This document shows, one piece after another, positions 23,129 to 32,053 of a stretch of DNA of 64,000 nucleotides. The notes below the pieces were generated by a model. That model searched no databases, had not been told where the DNA came from, and saw only the letters and a list, made by a program, of their open reading frames with translations. Source of the DNA: JBPYFK01 sp051984675. GTDB taxonomy: Bacteria; Actinomycetota; Actinomycetes; Mycobacteriales; Pseudonocardiaceae. Numbering within the stretch: the first letter of the stretch is position 1; every line of letters begins with the position of its first letter. Where the stretch lies: NCBI GenBank assembly GCA_051984675.1, contig JBPYFK010000032.1, forward strand, positions 9,626 through 73,625, given 5' to 3'. The position numbers were made by a program, and so were the translations under genes.

Positions 23129-25624
23129 CTACTTTCGCTGTTCCGGTCCCGCGGTGTCGGGATTCGCGGCCTCATCGGCGTTGCGCGCGACAGCGACCAC
23201 CGACGTCCCGTCACCGAGGTTCATCAGACGAACCCCCTTCGTCTGCCTGCCGGCTTTGCGCACCTCCTTGGCCGCGGTGCGAATGACCCCGCCAGTGGAG
23301 GTGATCGCGTAGAGCTCATCATCCAGATCGACGATGAGCGCCCCTACCAGCCTGCCACGCTTGTTGTCGTGCTGAATGGTCAGCACTCCCTTACCGCCGC
23401 GGCCCTGAACCGGATAGTCGTCGATCGGCGTCCGTTTGGCGTAGCCACCGTCGGTCGCGACGAGCACGTACCGGTCCGGGCGGACCACACCGATGGCGAG
23501 CAGCTCGTCACCGTCGTTGAAGCGCATGCCCAGAACACCCGAGGTCGCACGGCCCATCGGGCGCAGCGCCTCGTCGGTGGCGTGGAACCGGATCGACTGC
23601 CCCTCGGCCGAGACCAGCAGCAGGTCGTCGTCCTCGGAGCACAGCACCGCCCCGACGAGCTCGTCCTCGTCCTTGAGGTTGATCCCGATAAGACCACCCG
23701 ATCGGTTGGAATCGAAGTCGGTCAACCGCGACTTCTTCACCAATCCCTTCTGGGTGGCCAGCACGAGGTACGGCGCGGCGGTGTAGTCCTTGATCTGCAT
23801 GACCTGCGCGATCTGCTCGTCCGGCTGGAAGGCGAGCAGGTTCGCCACGTGCTGACCGCGCGCGGTGCGGTTGGCCTCCGGCAACTCGTACGCCTTCGCC
23901 CGGTAGACCCGGCCCTTGTTGGTGAAGAACAGCATCCAGTCGTGCGTGGAGCACACGAAGAAGTGCGACACGATGTCGTCCTGCTTCAGCTGCGCGCCCT
24001 GCACGCCCTTACCGCCCCGCTTCTGCGCGCGGTACAGGTCCGTCCGGGTTCGCTTCGCATACCCCGTCCGGGTGATGGTGACCACGACGTCCTCATCCGC
24101 GATGAGGTCCTCCATGGTGACCTCACCCTCGTACGGGATGATCTTCGTGCGCCGGTCCTGGCCGTACTTCTCGACGATCTCCATGAGCTCGTCACGGATG
24201 ATCTGGCGCTGCCGCTCCGGCTTGTCCAGGATGTCCTTGAGGTCCGCGATCTCGCGTTCGATCTCGGCCAGCTGATCGACGATCTTCTGCCGTTCCATCG
24301 CGGCCAGCCGGCGCAGCTGCATCTCCAGGATCGCGTTCGCCTGGATCTCGTCCACGTCCAGCAGTTCGATCAGGCCGGTGCGCGCCTCGTCCACCGTCGG
24401 CGAGCGACGGATCAGGGCGATCACCTCATCGAGTGCATCGAGCGCCTTGACCAGACCGCGCAGGATGTGCGCGCGTTCTTCGGCCTTCCGTAGCCGGAAC
24501 TTGGTGCGGCGGACGATGACCTCGATCTGGTGCTTGACGTAGAGCCGGATCACCTGGTCCAGCCGCAGGGTTCGGGGCACGCCCTCGACCAGCGCCAGCA
24601 TGTTCACGCCGAAGGACTGCTGCAGCTGGGTGTGCTTGTACAGGTTGTTCAGCACGACCTTCGGGATCGCGTCCTTCTTCAACGAGATCACGATCCGCAT
24701 CCCGCGCCGGCTGTTGGTCTCGTCGGCGATGTCGGAGATGCCGGAGATCTTGCCCTCGCGGTGCAGGTTCGCGATGTTCTCGATCAGGTTATCCGGGTTC
24801 ACCTGATAAGGGAGTTCGGTGACGACCAGGCTGTTCCGGCCCTTGCGGTCCTCCTCGACGTCCACGACCGCCCGCATCCGAATCGAGCCGCGCCCGGTGC
24901 GGTAGGCGTCCTGAATCCCGGAGGTGCCCAGGACCAGGCCCCGGGTCGGGAAGTCCGGTCCTTTGATGCGCTGGAGCAGCGCCTCCATCAGTTCCTCGTC
25001 CGAGCACTCCGGGTTCTCCAGCGCCCAGACCACGCCGTCCGCGACCTCGCGCAGGTTGTGCGGCGGGATGTTCGTCGCCATCCCGACCGCGATCCCGCCA
25101 CCGCCGTTGACCAGCAGGTTCGGGAACCGGGCGGGCAGAACGTCCGGCTCCTGGGTCCGCCCGTCGTAGTTGTCCGAGAAGTCGACGGTGTCCTCTTCGA
25201 TGTCGGCGAGCATCTGCATCGCCAACGGGGCCAACCGGGACTCCGTGTACCGCATCGCGGCAGCCGGATCATTTCCGGGTGACCCGAAGTTCCCCTGACC
25301 GTCGATCAACGGGTGACGCATGGACCACGGCTGGGCGAGCCGCACGAGGGTGTCGTAGATCGCCGAGTCGCCGTGTGGGTGATAGTTACCCATCACGTCC
25401 CCGACCACGCGGGAGCATTTCACGTACCCGCGGTCCGGCCGGAAGCCAGAGTCGTACATCGAGTACAGCACGCGGCGGTGCACCGGCTTGAGGCCGTCAC
25501 GCACATCCGGCAGCGCGCGAGCCACGATCACGCTCATCGCGTAATCGATGTAGGAGCGCTGCATCTCCTGCTGGATGTCGACCGGCTCGATCCGGCCGCC
25601 TTCCGGGGGCAGGGTCTCGGTCAT
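23129..25624 (-). CDS. gyrA: DNA gyrase subunit A
   Basis: An 831-residue topoisomerase subunit. The catalytic tyrosine is Y126 in AAAMRYTESRL. The quinolone-resistance region reads HPHGDSAIYDTL, with the serine (S87, equivalent to E. coli S83) and aspartate (D91, equivalent to D87) of the sensitive form. The C-terminal beta-pinwheel domain carries the GyrA box QRGGKGVQG. AAGGA precedes the ATG. It follows gyrB by 49 bases and is co-transcribed with it. Confidence 0.98.
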   Translation of the reverse strand: MTETLPPEGGRIEPVDIQQEMQRSYIDYAMSVIVARALPDVRDGLKPVHRRVLYSMYDSGFRPDRGYVKCSRVVGDVMGNYHPHGDSAIYDTLVRLAQPWSMRHPLIDGQGNFGSPGNDPAAAMRYTESRLAPLAMQMLADIEEDTVDFSDNYDGRTQEPDVLPARFPNLLVNGGGGIAVGMATNIPPHNLREVADGVVWALENPECSDEELMEALLQRIKGPDFPTRGLVLGTSGIQDAYRTGRGSIRMRAVVDVEEDRKGRNSLVVTELPYQVNPDNLIENIANLHREGKISGISDIADETNSRRGMRIVISLKKDAIPKVVLNNLYKHTQLQQSFGVNMLALVEGVPRTLRLDQVIRLYVKHQIEVIVRRTKFRLRKAEERAHILRGLVKALDALDEVIALIRRSPTVDEARTGLIELLDVDEIQANAILEMQLRRLAAMERQKIVDQLAEIEREIADLKDILDKPERQRQIIRDELMEIVEKYGQDRRTKIIPYEGEVTMEDLIADEDVVVTITRTGYAKRTRTDLYRAQKRGGKGVQGAQLKQDDIVSHFFVCSTHDWMLFFTNKGRVYRAKAYELPEANRTARGQHVANLLAFQPDEQIAQVMQIKDYTAAPYLVLATQKGLVKKSRLTDFDSNRSGGLIGINLKDEDELVGAVLCSEDDDLLLVSAEGQSIRFHATDEALRPMGRATSGVLGMRFNDGDELLAIGVVRPDRYVLVATDGGYAKRTPIDDYPVQGRGGKGVLTIQHDNKRGRLVGALIVDLDDELYAITSTGGVIRTAAKEVRKAGRQTKGVRLMNLGDGTSVVAVARNADEAANPDTAGPEQRK

Positions 25625-25673
25625 GCCTGTCCTTCTGGTTCGTCCGATGTGGATGGTCTAGGTGCGCTGCGGA

Positions 25674-27647
25674 TCAGACGTCGAGGAACCGGACGTCCTT
25701 GGCGTTGCGGGTGATGAACGAGCGTCGGGACTCGACGTCCTCACCCATCAGCACGCTGAAGAGCTCGTCCGCTGTCGCGGCGTCATCCAGGGTCACCTGA
25801 AGCAGCAACCGTGAGCTCGGATCCATCGTGGTTTCCCACAGCTCGTCGGCGTTCATCTCGCCGAGACCCTTGTACCGCTGGATGCCCTCTTCCTTGGGCA
25901 GCTTCTTGCCTTCGGCGGCGCCCTGCTCCAGCAGCGCATCCCGCTCGCGGTCGCTGTAGGCGTACTGCGGCTCGGAGCGCGGCCACTTGATCTTGTACAG
26001 CGGGGGCTGTGCCAGGAACACGTGGCCGTTCTCGATCAGCGGGCGCATGAACCGGAACAGCAGTGTCAGCAGCAGGGTGCGAATGTGCTGCCCGTCCACG
26101 TCGGCGTCCGCCATGATGACGACCTTGTGGTACCGCAGCTTGGATAGGTCGAACTCGTCGTGGATGCCGGTACCCAGCGCCGTGATGATCGACTGAACCT
26201 CGTTGTTCTTGAGGACCTTGTCGATCCGGGACTTCTCGACGTTGATGATCTTGCCTCGGATCGGCAGGATCGCCTGGAACTGCGACTCCCGACCTTCCTT
26301 CGCGGAGCCACCGGCCGAGTCACCCTCCACGACGTACAGCTCGCACTCGTCCGGCTGGTTGGACTGGCAGTCCTTGAGCTTGCCGGGCAGGCCACCGATG
26401 TCCATCGCGCTCTTGCGCCGCACCAGCTCCTTGGCCTTGCGCGCGGCCACCCGAGCCTGTGCCGAGGACACCGCCTTGTTGACGATCACCTTCGCCTCGG
26501 CGGGGTTGCGCTCGAACCAGTCCGACAGCCACTCGAAGCAGGCGGTCTGCACGAACGACTTGACCTCGGTGTTGCCCAGCTTCGTCTTGGTCTGCCCCTC
26601 GAACTGCGGCTCGGACACCTTCACCGACACGATCGCCGCGAGCCCTTCCCGCACATCGTCACCGGTGAGGCTGCCGTCCTTGTCCTTGAGGAGCTTCTTG
26701 TCCTTGGCGTAGGTGTTGACCACGCGGGTCAGCGCCGAACGGAAGCCTTCCTCGTGGGTACCACCCTCGTGGGTGTTGATGGTGTTGGCGAAGGTGTAGA
26801 CCGACTGGTTGTAGCCGGAGTTCCACTGCATGGCCACTTCCAGTTCGTGGCCACTACCGGACGCGTTGAACGCCACCACCTTCCGGTGAATCGCTTCCTT
26901 GGTGGCGTTGATGTGCTTGACGAAGTCCTCCAGACCACCGGGGTAGTGGAAGGTCCGTTCGGTGGCGCGAGCGGTCTTGCCGGACGCGTCCTCCCCGCCT
27001 TCCTCCTCCTCGCCGGCCCGCTCGTCGCGCAGCACGATGGTCAGGCCCTTGTTGAGGAAGGCCATTTCCTGCAGCCGGCGAGACACCGTCTCTGCGTTGA
27101 AGCGGATGGTCTCGAAGACGTTCGGATCCGGCCAGAAGGTGGTCCTGGTACCGGTCCTCCTGGTGGCCTCACCCTTCTGCAGCGCGTGCACCGGCTTGGA
27201 GTCCTCGTAGCGCTGGCGCCACACACTGCCGTCGCGATGGATCTCCACTTCGAGCGCACTGGACAGGGCGTTCACCACGGACACGCCCACGCCGTGCAGG
27301 CCGCCGGAGACGGCGTAGCTCTCACTGCTGAACTTGCCACCCGCGTGCAGCGTGGTCAGCACGACCTCCACCGCCGGGCGCTTCTCCACCGGGTGCGTGT
27401 CGACCGGGATTCCACGGCCGTCGTCGGTGACCTCGACACCCCCGTCAGCGAGCAACGTGACTTCCACCTTGCTGGCATGTCCTGCCATCGCCTCGTCGAC
27501 CGAGTTGTCCACCACCTCCCAGACGAGGTGGTGCAAGCCGCGCTCACCGGTCGAGCCGATGTACATGCCCGGGCGCTTGCGAACAGCCTCTAGACCTTCG
27601 AGAACAGTGATCGATGAAGCGCTGTAGTCGTTCTTTTTCGCTGCCAC
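25674..27647 (-). CDS. gyrB: DNA gyrase subunit B
   Basis: A 657-residue ATPase subunit. The GHKL motifs are visible: VDNSVDEAMAG, DDGRGIPVD and GLHGVGVSVVNALS. The TOPRIM domain has EGDSAGGSAKEGR and DADVDGQHIRTLLL for magnesium, and the C-terminal RYKGLGEMNADELWETTMDP contacts GyrA. I chose GTG 27647, which starts AAKKNDYSASSITVLEGLEAVRKRPGMYIGSTG at the usual place; longer frames add unconserved residues. It heads the gyrB-gyrA-DUF3566 transcript. Confidence 0.97.
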   Translation of the reverse strand: MAAKKNDYSASSITVLEGLEAVRKRPGMYIGSTGERGLHHLVWEVVDNSVDEAMAGHASKVEVTLLADGGVEVTDDGRGIPVDTHPVEKRPAVEVVLTTLHAGGKFSSESYAVSGGLHGVGVSVVNALSSALEVEIHRDGSVWRQRYEDSKPVHALQKGEATRRTGTRTTFWPDPNVFETIRFNAETVSRRLQEMAFLNKGLTIVLRDERAGEEEEGGEDASGKTARATERTFHYPGGLEDFVKHINATKEAIHRKVVAFNASGSGHELEVAMQWNSGYNQSVYTFANTINTHEGGTHEEGFRSALTRVVNTYAKDKKLLKDKDGSLTGDDVREGLAAIVSVKVSEPQFEGQTKTKLGNTEVKSFVQTACFEWLSDWFERNPAEAKVIVNKAVSSAQARVAARKAKELVRRKSAMDIGGLPGKLKDCQSNQPDECELYVVEGDSAGGSAKEGRESQFQAILPIRGKIINVEKSRIDKVLKNNEVQSIITALGTGIHDEFDLSKLRYHKVVIMADADVDGQHIRTLLLTLLFRFMRPLIENGHVFLAQPPLYKIKWPRSEPQYAYSDRERDALLEQGAAEGKKLPKEEGIQRYKGLGEMNADELWETTMDPSSRLLLQVTLDDAATADELFSVLMGEDVESRRSFITRNAKDVRFLDV

Positions 27648-28034
27648 GGGCCTCGGTATCTCCTCAAGCCGACTGCTGTCTGCGCGGTATCCGGTGAAAC
27701 GCCGCGGTCCGTTCACGGCGTACAAATACCCGGGTTCACCCCTGTCCCCCCGGTGTCAGGGCTGCCACTTGGCTGCTTGGCCTGCCGGGCAGAAGCCCTC
27801 GTTCGGATACCGTGACACCGGCCGGGTACGTCCCTGTCGGACATTCTACTGGTCCGACCCCTCAGAAGCGGGGCAAGGACACCCCTGACTTGCTCACAGA
27901 GCCACTGAATCGACCTCGGACACCATCGAAGCGCGGCGAGCGGGTGTCGAAAGCTCCTGCGGGGCGATCGGCGCTCGCGGAGATCTCCCCGCCCGGCACT
28001 GGCCGATTTTCGTGATTTGGATCACTTTATAGGC
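27648..28034. other. Intergenic region upstream of gyrB (387 bases)
   Basis: No gene is visible. This stretch separates DUF721 from gyrB on the same strand, so it should hold the gyrB promoter. A TAGAAT -10-like hexamer occurs on the minus strand at 27843-27848, without a convincing -35. A short AT-rich patch lies near 28010-28032. Confidence 0.5.
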
Positions 28035-28703
28035 TCAGCCGTAGGTGTCCCGAGGCCCCCTGCCTGGGACGTGCCGGGGTCCATGGCGCCAGCTCGGGGC
28101 CGCCGGCCCCTGCACCTTGATCTGACGGACCACCCCGTGGCCCACACCGTCGGCGATGCGCTTCAGTAACTGCCGTTGCAACAATCGCAACTGCGTGGCC
28201 CAGGCCGTGGAGTCCGCACGCACCATGAGCACACCGTCGTCCAGCGAAGTCGGGGTGGTGTGTTCGGCCACATCCGAGCCCACGAGGGTGGCCCACCTGC
28301 TGAACACGTGGCCACCGGCCAGCCGGTCGGACCAGCCGCGATCGGTCACCAGCCGGGAGGCGAGCCGACCCAGCGGCTGGGGGTCACGGTCGTCCGGTCG
28401 CGCTCCCGACCAGCCACGACGCCGCTGACCGCCGATCGTGGTCTTCCGCACGCGCCGGGTCGAACGCCCACGCGCCTGGGATCGTTGCTTGGCGGCTTCG
28501 AGTGCCGCCCTGGCCAGGTCCGATCCGCGCAGGTTCGACGCCGGATCGGGATCGGCCGCGCCCGTGTCGGTCGTGTCCTCGGCTGATGCCGTTGGGTTAT
28601 CCACATCATCCACAGAGTTATCCCCAGATCCGGGGATAACAGCCGTATGTGTGTTCACAACGTGCTCGTCCGGTTCACCCGAATCACTGCGTTGTGTGGT
28701 CAT
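28035..28703 (-). CDS. DUF721 domain protein (DciA-like)
   Basis: A 222-residue protein. The N-terminal 110 residues are low-complexity and acidic then basic. The C-terminal DUF721 domain runs from about residue 115 (LASRLVTDRGWSDRLAGGHVFSRWATLVGSDVAEHTTP ... LRLLQRQLLKRI). DUF721 proteins include DciA, the ancestral loader of the DnaB helicase; M. tuberculosis Rv0004 is the direct positional equivalent. The ATG overlaps the recF stop (ATGA). The 5' end of the reading frame contains a dense group of DnaA-box-like sequences. Confidence 0.9.
   Translation of the reverse strand: MTTQRSDSGEPDEHVVNTHTAVIPGSGDNSVDDVDNPTASAEDTTDTGAADPDPASNLRGSDLARAALEAAKQRSQARGRSTRRVRKTTIGGQRRRGWSGARPDDRDPQPLGRLASRLVTDRGWSDRLAGGHVFSRWATLVGSDVAEHTTPTSLDDGVLMVRADSTAWATQLRLLQRQLLKRIADGVGHGVVRQIKVQGPAAPSWRHGPRHVPGRGPRDTYG
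28597..28640. promoter_or_regulatory. DnaA-box-like cluster inside the DUF721 gene
   Basis: Within 44 bases there are TTATCCACA (28597-28605, perfect box), TCATCCACA (28606-28614, one mismatch) and the perfect inverted repeat GTTATCCCC-AGATCC-GGGGATAAC (28617-28640). They lie in the disordered N-terminal coding part, where codon choice is free. They could bind DnaA, but this is unproven. Confidence 0.6.
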
Positions 28704-29866
28704 GCCCGACGCACCTCACCCTCTCGGACGTCGTAGCGGGCACCGGTCAGCTCATCCGGTACGTCCTCCGCGACCGCGGCTGTGACCAGCACCTGCTCGG
28801 CCGGGGAGACCAGCTCGGCCAACCGCTGGCGACGCCAGCGGTCCAGCTCGGCGAAGACGTCGTCCAGAATCAACACCGGTTCCGCGCCATCCTCTGCGAG
28901 CAGCCGGTACGAAGCCAGGCGCAACGCCAGCGCGAACGACCACGATTCACCGTGACTGGCGTAGCCCTTGGCCGGCGCGTCGCCGAGCACCAGTTCCAGA
29001 TCGTCGCGATGCGGTCCGACCAGCGAAAACCCTCGCTCCAGCTCCTGCGGGCGCACCCGCTCAAGCTCTTCGAGCAGGGATTTCTCCAGGGAGTCGACCT
29101 CCGCCCGCGCTCCGCGCGTGGCGTCGTGAATGCCCTGGTCGCTGAGCGTGCTGCGGTAGTGCACGCGCGCCTGCCGGCCAGCAGGGGCCGTTCCCGGGTC
29201 GGCGGAGGCGACGGCCGAATACGCCTCGGCCACGTGCGGTGCGAGATCGTCGACCAGGTCGAGCCGACCGGCCAGCAGCTGCGCACCGCAGCGCGCGAGA
29301 TGGCCGTCCCAGACCTCCAGTGTCCGCAGGTCGGGCGAGGTGGACCCGCCCCTGCGCGCCCCGGCCGCCGACTTCAGCAGCGCACTGCGCTGCTTGAGCA
29401 CCCGGTCGTAGTCGGTACGCAGCCCCGCGTACTTGGGCGACTGGCTGACCAGCAGGTCGTCCAGGAACCGCCGACGCTCCCCGGGATCGCCCCTGACCAG
29501 CGCAAGGTCCTCCGGGGCGAACAGGACCGTGCGCAGGATGCCGAGCACGTCGCGGGGCTTGGCCGGGCCCCGGTTGATCCTGGCCCGGTTCGCCTTGCCC
29601 GGCGAGATCTCCAGCTCCACCAGAAGCTCCCGACCAGCGTTCACGACCGCCGCGCGGACGATCGCCCGGGACGCTCCGTGCCGCACCAGCGGAGCGTCAG
29701 TGGCGACCCGATGGGAGCCGAGGGTGGCGACGTACCCGACGGCTTCCACCAGGTTGGTCTTGCCCTGCCCATTGGCGCCGACCAGCACGTTCGGCCCCGT
29801 CTCGAACGTGACGTCGGCCTGCGGCCACGACCGGAAGTCGGTCACTTGCAGATGACGGACGTACAC
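28700..29866 (-). CDS. recF: DNA replication/repair protein RecF
   Basis: A 388-residue SMC-like ATPase that loads RecA at gaps. Walker A is GANGQGKTNLVEA near residue 32, the signature region contains WSFALALRLAS, and Walker B is LILDDVFAELD near residue 335. HLQVTDFRSW is the usual opening. The GTG start at 29866 lies 96 bases after gnd, and the stop overlaps the DUF721 start, so the two are coupled. Confidence 0.96.
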   Translation of the reverse strand: MYVRHLQVTDFRSWPQADVTFETGPNVLVGANGQGKTNLVEAVGYVATLGSHRVATDAPLVRHGASRAIVRAAVVNAGRELLVELEISPGKANRARINRGPAKPRDVLGILRTVLFAPEDLALVRGDPGERRRFLDDLLVSQSPKYAGLRTDYDRVLKQRSALLKSAAGARRGGSTSPDLRTLEVWDGHLARCGAQLLAGRLDLVDDLAPHVAEAYSAVASADPGTAPAGRQARVHYRSTLSDQGIHDATRGARAEVDSLEKSLLEELERVRPQELERGFSLVGPHRDDLELVLGDAPAKGYASHGESWSFALALRLASYRLLAEDGAEPVLILDDVFAELDRWRRQRLAELVSPAEQVLVTAAVAEDVPDELTGARYDVREGEVRRA

Positions 29867-29962
29867 GGCGGTCCAACCTAGTTCGTCTGGCCGGGCCAGT
29901 CCCGGTAGTGCCTACAAAGATGCTGGTCGCGGTGCCTGCGCAGGGGAGACGCCAGCGCTGTC

Positions 29963-30853
29963 TCAGTCGGTACCGGCGGTGTGCACGGCGTGGCCGCCGA
30001 ACTGGTTCCGTAACGCCGCCACGGCCTTCATCGCCGGCGAGTCCTGCTGCCGCGAAGCGAACCGGGCGAACAGCGCCGCCGTGATCACCGGCGTGGGGAC
30101 GGCGTTGTTGATCGACTCCTCCACGGTCCAGCGACCCTCGCCGGAGTCGTCCACGTAGCCTTCCAGCCGCTCCAGCTCCGGGTCCTCCTCCAGCGCTCGG
30201 ACCAGCAGATCCAGCAGCCACGACCGCACGACCGTGCCCCGGCTCCACGCCTTGATCGCCGCCGGCACGTCGGTGACCACCTCCGACGCGGCCAGCAGCT
30301 CGAAACCCTCGGCGTAGGCCTGCATCAGGCCGTACTCGATGCCGTTGTGCACCATCTTCGCGTAGTGGCCGGCACCCACCGGCCCGACGTGCGCGAAGCC
30401 CTCGTCGCGCGGACCCTCCGGGCGCAGAGCGTCGAAGATCGGCAGCGCACGCTCCACGTCCTGCGCGTCGCCGCCGGCCATCAGCCCGTAGCCGTACTCC
30501 GCGCCCCACACCCCGCCGGACACGCCGACGTCCACGTAGTGGATCTCGCGTTCGGCGAGGAGGGCGGCGTTGGCCTGGTCGTCGGTGAACTTGGAGTTCC
30601 CGCCCTCGATCACCAGGTCGCCCGGGGACAAGTGCTGGGCCAGTTGCTCGATCGTCTGCCTGGTCGGGTCGCCGTGCGGGACCATGACCCACACGATTCG
30701 CGGGGCCTGCAGTTTGCCCACCAGGTCGGTGATGGACGTGACGTCGCTGACGTCCGGGTTGCGGTCGTAGCCCACGACGTCGTGGCCCGCGGCGCGGAGC
30801 CGCTCACGCATGTTGAAGCCCATTCGGCCGAGGCCGACAAGTCCGAGTCGCAC
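29963..30853 (-). CDS. gnd: 6-phosphogluconate dehydrogenase, decarboxylating (short form)
   Basis: A 296-residue oxidoreductase converting 6-phosphogluconate to ribulose-5-phosphate and CO2. The Rossmann motif LVGLGRMGFNM opens the protein, and GGNSKFTDD and the substrate region KMVHNGIEYGLMQAYAEGFELL are present. This is the short, about 300-residue type rather than the 470-residue dimeric enzyme. It sits between dnaN and recF, a place it occupies in several actinobacteria but not in M. tuberculosis. Near-identical 16-base sequences flank it on both sides. Confidence 0.93.
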   Translation of the reverse strand: MRLGLVGLGRMGFNMRERLRAAGHDVVGYDRNPDVSDVTSITDLVGKLQAPRIVWVMVPHGDPTRQTIEQLAQHLSPGDLVIEGGNSKFTDDQANAALLAEREIHYVDVGVSGGVWGAEYGYGLMAGGDAQDVERALPIFDALRPEGPRDEGFAHVGPVGAGHYAKMVHNGIEYGLMQAYAEGFELLAASEVVTDVPAAIKAWSRGTVVRSWLLDLLVRALEEDPELERLEGYVDDSGEGRWTVEESINNAVPTPVITAALFARFASRQQDSPAMKAVAALRNQFGGHAVHTAGTD

Positions 30854-30928
30854 CGGAACTCTCCTCGCAAAGACGCTGGTCGCCGCCGGGCGGCGAGGCC
30901 GGGTGAGATCACCGGCCGACTCCCGCGA

Positions 30929-32053
30929 TCAACCGGGAAGTCGCACCGGCATGAGCAGATAGAGGTAGCCACCTACCACCTCTCCATCTTCCCCGACCGG
31001 CTTGATCAGCGCGGGCCTGCTGGGTGTGGTGAACAGCATCTGCGCGCGATCGGTCTTCAGCGCGCCCAAGCCGTCCAGCAGGTAGTTCGGGTTGAACGCG
31101 ATCGTCACCGGCTCGCCGACCAGTTCGATGGGCAGTTCCTCCTCGGCGCTGCCCTCGTCGTCGCCACCGGCGGTGAGCCGCAGGCCGGCGTCGCCGAACT
31201 CCAGCCGCACCTGCGTGCCGCGTTCGGCAACCAGCGACACTCGCTTGATCGCCTCGACCAGCGGTCCCACGTCGACGACCGCGGTCGAGCTGCTCTCCGA
31301 CGGCAGCAGCTGGCGATACTTCGGGAACTCGGCATCCAGCAGCCGGCTGGTCGTGCGTCGGCCGTTGCCGGAAAGACCGAGCAGGCCGTCACCGGAAGCG
31401 AGCGAGATCTCGACCTTGCTACCGGAACCGCCGAGGGTCTTGGCGGAGTCGGCGAGTGTGCGGGCCGGGACCAGCACGGCGGTGTCGTCGACGGTGCCGC
31501 TGGGCTCCCAGGCGAACTCGCGCATGGCCAACCGGAACCGGTCGGTGGCGACCATGGTCAGCTGGTCGGAGTTGATCTCCACCCGGACGCCGGTGAGCAT
31601 CGGCAGGGTGTCGTCCTTGCCGGCGGCCACCGCGACCTGGGCGACCGCCTCGCTGAACACCTCGCCGGGCACCGAGCCGGCGTGCTCAGGCATGTCGGGA
31701 AGCTCCGGGTAGTCCTCGACCGGCATGGTCGGCAGGCTGAAGCGCGAGTTGCCGCAGGTGATCGTGACGCGGGAGCCGTCCACGACGAGTTCGACCGGCC
31801 GTTGCGGCAGCGCCTTGGTGATATCCGCCAGCAGCCGGCCGGACACCAGCGTGCGACCGGTCGCGTCGATGGTCGCCGGAACGGTGACCTGCGCGGAGAC
31901 CTCGTAGTCGAACCCGGAGATGGTCAGCGCCTCCCCGGAGGACGCGTCGAGAAGGACTCCGCCCAGGACGGGCACTGGCGGGCGCGACGGCAGGCTGCGC
32001 GCAACCCAGGCAACGGCATCGGCAAGACCGTCACGTTCCACGCGGATCTTCAT
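30929..32053 (-). CDS. dnaN: DNA polymerase III sliding clamp (beta subunit)
   Basis: A 374-residue ring-forming processivity factor beginning MKIRVERDGLADAVAWVARSL and ending YLLMPVRLPG, the usual M-P-x-R-L C-terminus. It has three repeated clamp folds and the standard length. I chose ATG 32053 with AAGGA upstream; the longer open frame runs into oriC. It is transcribed from the oriC side in the same direction as dnaA. Confidence 0.97.
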   Translation of the reverse strand: MKIRVERDGLADAVAWVARSLPSRPPVPVLGGVLLDASSGEALTISGFDYEVSAQVTVPATIDATGRTLVSGRLLADITKALPQRPVELVVDGSRVTITCGNSRFSLPTMPVEDYPELPDMPEHAGSVPGEVFSEAVAQVAVAAGKDDTLPMLTGVRVEINSDQLTMVATDRFRLAMREFAWEPSGTVDDTAVLVPARTLADSAKTLGGSGSKVEISLASGDGLLGLSGNGRRTTSRLLDAEFPKYRQLLPSESSSTAVVDVGPLVEAIKRVSLVAERGTQVRLEFGDAGLRLTAGGDDEGSAEEELPIELVGEPVTIAFNPNYLLDGLGALKTDRAQMLFTTPSRPALIKPVGEDGEVVGGYLYLLMPVRLPG

